A stretch of 59,102 bases of DNA from Streptomyces carminius. Lineage in GTDB: Bacteria; Actinomycetota; Actinomycetes; Streptomycetales; Streptomycetaceae. The stretch's first letter is position 1. Every line of letters begins with the position of its first letter. This document shows, piece after piece, positions 53,137 to 59,102 of the stretch. The position numbers were made by a program, and so were the translations under genes. The DNA lies in assembly GCF_002794255.1 (NCBI RefSeq), contig NZ_PGGW01000056.1:1-59102 (forward strand), written 5' to 3'. The notes under the pieces are model-generated. The model was not told where the DNA came from. It saw only the letters and a list, made by a program, of their open reading frames with translations, and ran no database searches.

Positions 53137-53565
53137 ATGAGGACGGGAAAGCTCACAGCCGCCGTACCGGCGGTGGCCACCGCGTTGATCGTCGCTCCGG
53201 CCGCGGTCACCGGTACGGCGCACGCGACCGGGCCGGAGGACCCCCTGCTGCCGCACCCGGGCCCTGGGGTCCTCCGGTGGATTCCGGAACGGTTCGGGGA
53301 CGGCGGGGCGGTCTCGGGCGGTATGAGCGCCGACCGGCCGACGACGGTGACCGTCGCCTGCCAGGGCGGCGGCGAGGTGCTGGTGACGATGGAGCCGGAC
53401 AGTGCGGAGGCCCCGGCGGAGTTCCGGGCGGAGTGCCCCGCCGGGACTCCGGGGACCGGTTCGACGGTGATCCCGCCCGGCCCTGAGCGGGGCTTCACCG
53501 TGGGCGTGGACGCCTCGGACCAGAGCGTCCGCTGGTCCCTGACCGTGACCGTGCCGGATCCCTGA
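53137..53565 (+). CDS. Secreted hypothetical protein
   Basis: The 142-aa protein has a clear signal peptide MRTGKLTAAVPAVATALIVAPAAVTGTAHA (cleavage at about 30). The mature part, TGPEDPLLPHPG..., contains strand-like stretches (TTVTVACQGGGEVLVTMEP, FTVGVDASDQSVRWSLTVTVPDP) and one Cys pair (VACQ, AECPAG) consistent with one disulphide in a small beta-sandwich. No known domain. Single gene; exported proteins of this size are common in Streptomyces. Confidence 0.7.
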   Translation: MRTGKLTAAVPAVATALIVAPAAVTGTAHATGPEDPLLPHPGPGVLRWIPERFGDGGAVSGGMSADRPTTVTVACQGGGEVLVTMEPDSAEAPAEFRAECPAGTPGTGSTVIPPGPERGFTVGVDASDQSVRWSLTVTVPDP

Positions 53566-54284
53566 CGGGCCCAGCCCGGCCCGGCCCGGCCCTTGCCCGA
53601 AGCGGTGGTTCCCGGGTACGTGTCCGGTTCCGGCGATGCCTCCCGGGGCCCGCCCGCCGACTCCCCGCGCCGGGAGCAGGCCGTGGCGAGAAGCCCGAAC
53701 GGCGCCGGGCTCCAGCGCGCCGCTCCCGTGCACCGTCGGCTCCGGAAGAAGCCGGTACATCCCGCAGGGGGTTCCGCACGGCATCGGCCGGGCTCCCCGA
53801 ATCCCGCGCCTGGCCGGATCGCGGACCCGGCACGGGAACCTCAGCCGCGTTCGCGGCCCGGGACGGGCGGCCGCGGCGACCGGGTGGAGACCCCCGCCGG
53901 GGGCGGCTGTCCGGAAGCAGCCCTGCGGGCAGTCGTACGAGATCGGGGAGCTCCGGCTCCGGGCCGGGACGCTCCCCGCCGAGCGGGCGGCACCGCGGCT
54001 GTGCCCGCCTCACCCGTTGTGACCGGCCCTCGCACGGGCACGGTCCGCGACGGCCCGTGCACGAAGGGCAGGAGCGTCGTTCCGCTCCGGCGCGTACCGG
54101 GGGGTGGCCCGTCACGTCATTCCGGGCACACTGTGGCAGAGTCCTGTCCAGAGGGTCCGGGATTCTTACCGATCGGTACGTACCAACCCGGGCGGAACGC
54201 GGCCCGCTCACCGGGCGGGCCCACGGCAGCACCTCCCCACCGGTACTCTCGACCGGTTCACGTTCGAAGAAGCGGAGTACAGCG
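53566..54284. other. Intergenic region with an operator-like dyad
   Basis: This 719-bp region shows no convincing gene; frames on both strands give Arg/Pro/Gly-rich sequence without start signals. At 54167-54178 is the perfect 12-bp palindrome TACCGATCGGTA, followed by TACGTACC, about 107 bp upstream of the acyl-CoA dehydrogenase start. Such dyads suit TetR-type repressors of fatty-acid genes. The leftward part may be decayed sequence, but I cannot show that. Confidence 0.5.
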
Positions 54285-55442
54285 GTGGTACGGATCGGAC
54301 TGGGCGCCGCGGTGGCCCTGGCACGTGAGGTCTCCGAGGAGATCCTGGCTCCCCAGGCGGCGGCGGTGGACGCCGAGCGGCGGTGGCCGGACAAGGGCGT
54401 GACCGCCCTGCGGTCCCGGCTGGGCGGGCTGGTGGTACCCGAGCACTCCGGCGGGATGGGGCACGGGCTGCCCGCGGTGGCCCAGATCGGCGAGGTGACG
54501 GGGCAGGCGTGCGCGTCGACGTCCATCTGCTTCGGCATGCACCTCGTCGGCTCGGCGGTGATCGCCGCGAAGGCCGACGCGAAGCAGCGCGAGCGCTACC
54601 TGGAGCCGATCGCGGCCGGGGAGCACCTGACCACCCTGGCGCTGTCGGAGCCGGGGACGGGCGGTGAGTTCTGGCTGCCGCAGACCCGCATGGAGCGCAC
54701 CGAGCCGGACCGGCTGCGGCTGACCGGCACCAAGAGCTTCGTCACCAACGGCGGCCACGCCGACTCCTACGTGCTGTCCACCGTCGCGGCGGGCCCCGGC
54801 ACCCCGCCCGGACAGTTCTCCTGCACGGTGGTCGACGGCGACACGCCGGGCCTTCGGTGGGGTCCCCCCTGGCAGGGCTTCGGCATGCGCGGCAACGCCT
54901 CGCGCGGTCTGGAGCTGCCCGGCGCGGAGATCCCCGACTGGTGCCTGCTGGGAGAGGAGGGCGACGAGATCTGGTACGTCTTCAACGTCATCGCCCCCTA
55001 CTTCCTGACGGCCATGGCCGGCACCTACCTGGGTGTGGCCACCGCCGCCCTGGAGGAGGCCCGCACCCATCTGCTGGCCCGGCGGGCACGCGGGGGCCGG
55101 ACCATGGCGGGCCAGCCGGTCGTACAGCACCGGCTGGGCACCATGTGGGCGCGGGTGGAGCGCACCCGGCGGCTGATCTACCACGCCGCCGCCGAGGCGG
55201 AGGCCGGCGGCCCCATGGCCCTGGCCGCGCTGGCGTCGGCCAAGGCCGAGGTCGCCGACGCGGCCGTGGAGACGGTCAACGACGCGCTGACCCTGGTCGG
55301 CGGGGTCGGCTACGGGGAGGACTCCCCGCTGCAGCGGATGCTGCGCGACGCCCGCGCCGCCCATGTGATGGCCCCGGTCACCGACCTGCTGCGGGTGTGG
55401 ACCGGGCGCGCCCTGCTGGACGAGCCGCTGCTGGAAGACTGA
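54285..55442 (+). CDS. Acyl-CoA dehydrogenase
   Basis: The 385-aa FAD enzyme introduces a trans-2 double bond into an acyl-CoA. Family marks are LGGLVVPEHSGGMGHGLP (N-terminal helical domain), ALSEPGTGGEFW (FAD/substrate loop), LTGTKSFVTNGGHADSYVL, an internal strand FGMRGNASRGLELPGAEIP, and the C-terminal helical domain with VGGVGYGEDSPLQRMLRDARA. The start GTG 54285 follows GGAG; longer frames add an unlikely N-terminus. It is followed 5 bp later by a signalling phosphatase gene, so the two are in one transcript. Substrate chain length unknown. Confidence 0.9.
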   Translation: MVRIGLGAAVALAREVSEEILAPQAAAVDAERRWPDKGVTALRSRLGGLVVPEHSGGMGHGLPAVAQIGEVTGQACASTSICFGMHLVGSAVIAAKADAKQRERYLEPIAAGEHLTTLALSEPGTGGEFWLPQTRMERTEPDRLRLTGTKSFVTNGGHADSYVLSTVAAGPGTPPGQFSCTVVDGDTPGLRWGPPWQGFGMRGNASRGLELPGAEIPDWCLLGEEGDEIWYVFNVIAPYFLTAMAGTYLGVATAALEEARTHLLARRARGGRTMAGQPVVQHRLGTMWARVERTRRLIYHAAAEAEAGGPMALAALASAKAEVADAAVETVNDALTLVGGVGYGEDSPLQRMLRDARAAHVMAPVTDLLRVWTGRALLDEPLLED

Positions 55443-55447
55443 CCGAA

Positions 55448-57574
55448 GTGACCGAGAAGACCGCACCGAACGAGTCCACCGACCCCACCGGTCCCAGGAA
55501 CCGCGTCCTGCTGGTCGACGTCCTGCGCGAGACCGCGGACGAGTTCCGTACGGTCCTCGCCCCGGGGGTCGAGCTGGTCCCGGTCACGGCCGCGGAGGTG
55601 CTGGAGCACACCGGCGGCACCCCCGGCGAGCGCCGCCCCACGGTGGTGGTGATCGGGCGGCGGGTGTCGGCCCCGGTCGGCCTGATCCACTCCGTCCGCC
55701 CCAACCCCTCGGACCTGGCGGTGGCCGTGGTCTCCGTCGCCACCCACGACAGCAGGCTCGCCACCCTGCCGATCCTCTTCTCCGCCGACCTCGTCCGCCA
55801 GGTGCCGGACACCCAGGCCGACCTGCTGCCGGACGTGGCGCGCGAGCTGCTGGCGGGCATCGCCCGGCGGCGCGACCGCGCCGCGGTACGGGCCGCCGCG
55901 CAGCGGCAGCTCGCCTCCGGCGCGGCGGCCGGCCACCGGCCGGGGGAGCAGTTGCTGGGCGAGCTGCTGGTTCAGGCGCCGATCGGCGCGCTGATGCTGG
56001 ACGACGGCGGCGCGCTGGTCGCCTGGAACCACCGGGCCGCCGACATCCTGGAGCTGACCGGGGCCGACTCGCTGCGCCGCCCGCTGGCCGAGCTGTTCCC
56101 GCCGGGCGACCGCGCCGCGCTGCGGCAGCACCTGGCCGTCTCCGGGGAGAACTCCGCCGCCGGCCCCGACGTGGTCTTCGAGCGCACCCGCTCCGACGGC
56201 ACCGGCCAGGCCCTGCGCGTCGCGCCCCAGCGGGTCGCGGACGCCGAGGGCCACCGCCGCCTCCTGGTCCTCGCCGAGGACGTCACCGACCGGATGCACG
56301 CGCAGCGCAAGCTCGCCGAGCGCACCGGCCACGCCCTGCTCAGCGCGGAGGTGGCCGCCGCCATGACGGCCCCGGGGGAGCTGGTCGAGCGCCTGGACCG
56401 CTGTGTGCGGGCCACCGCGGACCGGCTGGGCGCCGCCCGGGTGTGCATCTGGACGCTGCGGCCGTCCCGGGAACCGGAGCACACCTCCTGCGCCGAGGCC
56501 GACCCCGAGAACGGCGGGGTGGACGGGGACGGTGTCCCCCTCCACCCGGAGACCGAGCGGGCCCTGGTCGAGCGGATCGCCGCCGCGCGCCGTCCCCTGC
56601 TGGACACCGTGCCCGAGGACACCCGGCCGAAGGGGGCGTTCGCCGGCTATCCGCTGGTCTCCGGCGGCGAGCTGCTCGGCGTGCTGTCCCTGACCACCCG
56701 GCTGACCCTGCCCGGGTCCACCCTGTCGGTCCTGGAGAGCATCGCCGACCAGATAGCCGTCGGCATCCAGCAGGACCGGCTGATGCACCGGCTGCGCGAG
56801 GCCACCCGGGCCCTGGAGGAGCCGCTGCTGCCGCCCCGGCTGCCCGAGCTGCCCGGCTTCGACCTGGCGGCCCGCTACCACCCCTTCGGCAGCGGTCTGC
56901 ACATCGGCGGGGACTTCTACGACGCCTTCACCGTGCCCGACGGCCGGCACGTCCTGGTCCTGGGGGACGTCTGCGGCAAGGGGCCGGGCGCCGCCGCCAT
57001 CACCGGCCTGGTGCGCCACACCCTGTGGGCGGCGGCCCAGCAGGATCCCGAGCCCGCCCATGTCCTCGGGCTCGTCAACCGCGCCCTGCGCCGCCAGAAC
57101 ACCCCCTTCTGCACCCTCACCTACGCCGTCCTCATGCCCTCCCCCGGGCGGGACGGGCCGGGGGAGCCGGGGGAGCCGGCCCGTCTCCGGCTGGCCTCCG
57201 CCGGGCATCCGGCCCCCCTGCTGCGCAGGGCCGACGGCAGCACCACGCCCCTGGAGGTGCGCGGCCCGCTCCTGGGCGTCCTGGACGAGCTGCACCACCC
57301 GGTGGCCGAGGTGGTGCTGTCCCCCGGCGAGACCCTCGTGCTGTACACCGACGGCTTCACCGAGGGGGCCGGCGGGGAGGACCGGCGGGAGTCCGAGGAC
57401 CTGGCCGCCCTCGTCGCCGCGCAGCCGGTGCCGCCGCCCGGCGACACCGGACGGCCGGCGAACGACATCGCCGCGGCACTGCTGCGGGACGCCCACGACT
57501 GGTGGGGGGAGCGGCTCCGCGACGACCTGGCCGTACTGGTCCTCACCGCCCTCGGCCGAGCCCCGTCCCGTTGA
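55448..57574 (+). CDS. PAS/GAF SpoIIE-type serine phosphatase
   Basis: The 708-aa soluble sensor phosphatase starts with a receiver-like region (about 15-130, NRVLLVDVLRETADEF), then a PAS domain (LLGELLVQAPIGALMLDDGGALVAWNHRAADILEL, about 175-290), a GAF domain (LDRCVRATADRLGAARVCIWTL..., about 310-440) and a PP2C-SpoIIE domain: GGDFYDAFTV, VLGDVCGKGPGAA, ASAGHPAPLL, LVLYTDGFTEGAGGED and LRDDLAVLVLTAL. It would dephosphorylate an anti-anti-sigma protein on an internal cue. GTG start is 5 bp after the acyl-CoA dehydrogenase stop. Its 3' end overlaps the convergent next gene by 32 bp. Confidence 0.9.
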   Translation: MTEKTAPNESTDPTGPRNRVLLVDVLRETADEFRTVLAPGVELVPVTAAEVLEHTGGTPGERRPTVVVIGRRVSAPVGLIHSVRPNPSDLAVAVVSVATHDSRLATLPILFSADLVRQVPDTQADLLPDVARELLAGIARRRDRAAVRAAAQRQLASGAAAGHRPGEQLLGELLVQAPIGALMLDDGGALVAWNHRAADILELTGADSLRRPLAELFPPGDRAALRQHLAVSGENSAAGPDVVFERTRSDGTGQALRVAPQRVADAEGHRRLLVLAEDVTDRMHAQRKLAERTGHALLSAEVAAAMTAPGELVERLDRCVRATADRLGAARVCIWTLRPSREPEHTSCAEADPENGGVDGDGVPLHPETERALVERIAAARRPLLDTVPEDTRPKGAFAGYPLVSGGELLGVLSLTTRLTLPGSTLSVLESIADQIAVGIQQDRLMHRLREATRALEEPLLPPRLPELPGFDLAARYHPFGSGLHIGGDFYDAFTVPDGRHVLVLGDVCGKGPGAAAITGLVRHTLWAAAQQDPEPAHVLGLVNRALRRQNTPFCTLTYAVLMPSPGRDGPGEPGEPARLRLASAGHPAPLLRRADGSTTPLEVRGPLLGVLDELHHPVAEVVLSPGETLVLYTDGFTEGAGGEDRRESEDLAALVAAQPVPPPGDTGRPANDIAAALLRDAHDWWGERLRDDLAVLVLTALGRAPSR

Positions 57575-58856
57575 GGCAGAGGGCGATGTTGCGCACCGCC
57601 GCGGTGAGTTCCTCGATGACCCGGGCCGCCTGCTCGGCGTCGTGGAAGGCGGGGCGGTCGGCGGCGAGCGAGGTGCCGAGGGAGCCGCTGAGGGAGTTGT
57701 TGAGGTCCTCCGTGAGCCGCCGCACCGCGTCGATGTCCCCGGCGGGGGGTGCCGCCGGGGGTGCCGCGGACGCCGCGGCGGGCGGACCGGCCGGTGCGGG
57801 GGTCTGTGCCGGTGCGGGGGGCGCCGCGGGGGCGGGCGCCGGGGCCTGTGGCGGTGCCGGGGCGGGCGCGGGCTCGTCGGGTGCCGGGGACGCCGGGGAC
57901 TCGACGGGAGCGGAAGCGGGCGGCGCGGCCGGAGCGGCGGCCTCCGCCGTCTCCGCGGGCGCACCGCCCGTCGTACGGCCGGGAGGCTCCGGCCGGTCCG
58001 CGGCGGGGGCTCCGGGACAGGCCGTCCCGGCACCGCTCGCCGTCGCCGGAACATCCCACCGCTTCTCGGGCTTCACCACGTCCGGCGAGAACCGCGCCTG
58101 GGCCGGCAGCGTGTTCTCGGTGCCCGGCGACCACAGCGGGGTGCCCTGCCGCGGCGCCGGGGCCGGGGCGCCGGCGTGCTCGGCCCGCCACTGCAGCCGG
58201 TAGCGCTCCACCTGGTCGGCACAGGCGGTGCGGGCGTGGAAGATCGCGCTGTTCTCGCCCAGTTCGGGGTACCAGAGGTTCGGTCCGGGGAACCGCACCG
58301 TGCGCATCCGGGGCTTGACGGGCTCCGCGCAGCCGATGCAGCAGCCCACCGGTACGCACAGCCCGCCGCCCTCGCGCCGCGCCGCCTCCTGGGGTCCGGT
58401 CTCGCCCCGGTACTCCCCGTTGCCGCACGGCGGCAGTTCGCCGCAGGTGCGGCAGACCGCGTAGTGCTCGGGCAGTACCTGCCAGTTGTGGCCGATGGGC
58501 GCGCACCAGTGCTTGGGCGCGGAGCGGGGGAAGTTCTCGTTGCGCAGGACCAGGATCACCGGCCGCTTGTAGAAGTCGGAGCGTTCGGGGGGCAGCATGT
58601 TCAGCCGCCCGTTCGCCCGGCGCAGGTCCTCGGAGTGCCGCCACAGCTCGACGTGTTCGCGCCAGGCGTGTTCGTAGGAGAGCGGCCACGGGTGGTCGCG
58701 GTACTCGTTGACCTCCAGGATCCGCCAGGGCTGCCGGTCGAAGACGACGACGTGCCCGGGGCGCAGGCGGAGGTACGTACCGTTGTCGCCTTCCTTCGGC
58801 CAGTCGACGCGGCCCACCCGGGTGGGCTGGTCGGGGAGCCCTTCGCGGACATGCAT
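57543..58856 (-). CDS. Unknown Cys-rich protein with Ala/Pro-rich linker
   Basis: The 437-aa protein has three parts. The N-terminal region (1-195) contains LRPGHVVVFDRQPWRILEVNEYRDHPW, HLELWRHSEDLRRANGRLNMLPPER and a cysteine-rich patch: CAPIGHN, CRTCGELPPC, CVPVGCCIGCAEP (nine Cys in about 60 residues), consistent with zinc binding. A long Ala/Pro-rich linker follows (about 265-375). The C-terminal 60 residues are helical (IDAVRRLTEDLNNSLSGSLG). No known domain. ATG 58856 is close to two TGGAGCA repeats upstream. The gene lies next to repeat copy C and its last 32 bp overlap the convergent phosphatase gene. Confidence 0.75.
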   Translation of the reverse strand: MHVREGLPDQPTRVGRVDWPKEGDNGTYLRLRPGHVVVFDRQPWRILEVNEYRDHPWPLSYEHAWREHVELWRHSEDLRRANGRLNMLPPERSDFYKRPVILVLRNENFPRSAPKHWCAPIGHNWQVLPEHYAVCRTCGELPPCGNGEYRGETGPQEAARREGGGLCVPVGCCIGCAEPVKPRMRTVRFPGPNLWYPELGENSAIFHARTACADQVERYRLQWRAEHAGAPAPAPRQGTPLWSPGTENTLPAQARFSPDVVKPEKRWDVPATASGAGTACPGAPAADRPEPPGRTTGGAPAETAEAAAPAAPPASAPVESPASPAPDEPAPAPAPPQAPAPAPAAPPAPAQTPAPAGPPAAASAAPPAAPPAGDIDAVRRLTEDLNNSLSGSLGTSLAADRPAFHDAEQAARVIEELTAAVRNIALCLNGTGLGRGR

Positions 58857-58893
58857 GACACGCTCCTCGGCAACGGGACAACCATGGTCATCA

Positions 58894-58920
58894 TGGAGCA
58901 GTTTCTATCATTCTGGAGCA
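58894..58920. promoter_or_regulatory. Direct-repeat operator-like sequence
   Basis: TGGAGCA occurs at 58894-58900 and 58914-58920, 20 bp apart (two helical turns), each followed by TTTC after zero or one base. They lie 38-64 bp upstream of the unknown Cys-rich gene, in an AT-richer window around its promoter. A dimeric regulator or phased sigma contacts would fit. Confidence 0.45.
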
Positions 58921-58984
58921 TTTCGGACCATTAGCCGTTCAGACACGCTCACGGCCGTACCGGCACCGGACATGACGGGGTGTC

Positions 58985-59102
58985 AGCCGGGCGGGGGTGC
59001 GGGTGCGGGTTGGGTGGGTGCTGGGGTCGGGGCCGGTCCGGGGCGACCATTCCGGACGGTACGATTTACGGCCGTTGCCGTCCCACGTGTCGTGGCCCGC
59101 TC
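58985..59102 (-). repeat. Hairpin repeat, copy C (cut by window end)
   Basis: Third copy, oriented like A and cut at 59102. Left arms are present: outer 59040-59057 (GGGGCGACCATTCCGGAC, identical to copy A) and inner 59058-59073 (GGTACGATTTACGGCC, matching copy B, not A). The centre starts at 59074 and stays similar to copy B to the end of the sequence. The upstream flank (GGGTGCGGGTGCGGGTTGGGTGGG) is shared with copy B. The right arms lie outside the window. Confidence 0.85.

Overview
The window (about 74% G+C, extreme GC3 bias, GTG starts, many ATGA/GTGA stop-start overlaps) comes from a Streptomyces-type actinobacterium. Most of it looks like core, oriC-side chromosome: fba, a perfect parS site, pyrE, clpB, dnaK-grpE-dnaJ-hspR and dcd lie in a conserved-looking order. 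Both ends of the window fall inside copies of the same non-coding repeat, so the sequence may be a contig that broke at repeats.

Layout. 1-878: non-coding, two head-to-head copies (A, B) of a hairpin repeat. 879-3692: kynurenine operon (tryptophan 2,3-dioxygenase, kynureninase, formamidase-like hydrolase). 3782-6939: DUF3151, fba, parS, pyrE, aldose epimerase. 7041-11147: SRPBCC membrane protein, membrane spermidine-synthase-like protein, DUF2617, Gly/Cys microprotein. 11271-17953: aminotransferase, YbjN protein, lipoprotein, clpB with an HspR operator, LuxR-type regulator. 18172-20027: small exported and unknown proteins, trypsin-like protease. 20235-24531: hspR-dnaJ-grpE-dnaK operon with two HspR operators. 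24669-31398: SpoIIE phosphatase, EtfD-like Fe-S reductase, Yip1 protein, phosphoribosyltransferase, dcd, zinc-ribbon microprotein.

31643-36448 starts with tRNA-Gly and looks accessory: MerR regulator with a dyad operator, truncated glycosylase, divergent unknown/XRE pair, S1-domain miniprotein. 36736-43413 carries DUF1330, a two-component system, VanZ, a lipoprotein hydrolase, an anti-sigma-type ATPase, a dienelactone hydrolase and a RibD-like reductase. 43650-58856 carries a 1163-aa secreted subtilase, a broken LLM oxidoreductase, a J-less DnaJ zinc-finger membrane protein, ATP-grasp, PH and GGCT-like proteins, a polytopic membrane protein, acyl-CoA dehydrogenase, a PAS/GAF SpoIIE phosphatase and an unknown Cys-rich protein. 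Repeat copy C begins at about 58,990.

How parts work together: HspR ties clpB to dnaK-grpE-dnaJ-hspR through HAIR operators. The kyn operon converts tryptophan to anthranilate, with the nearby aminotransferase as a possible kynurenine transaminase. The EtfD-like protein and the acyl-CoA dehydrogenase belong to fatty-acid oxidation electron flow. Two SpoIIE phosphatases and an anti-sigma ATPase suggest partner-switching signalling. The most unusual feature is the repeat family: each copy folds into a 105-nt two-part stem, its inner arms change together between copies, and the departures from pairing are nearly all G.U wobbles on one strand, as expected for a transcribed RNA structure.
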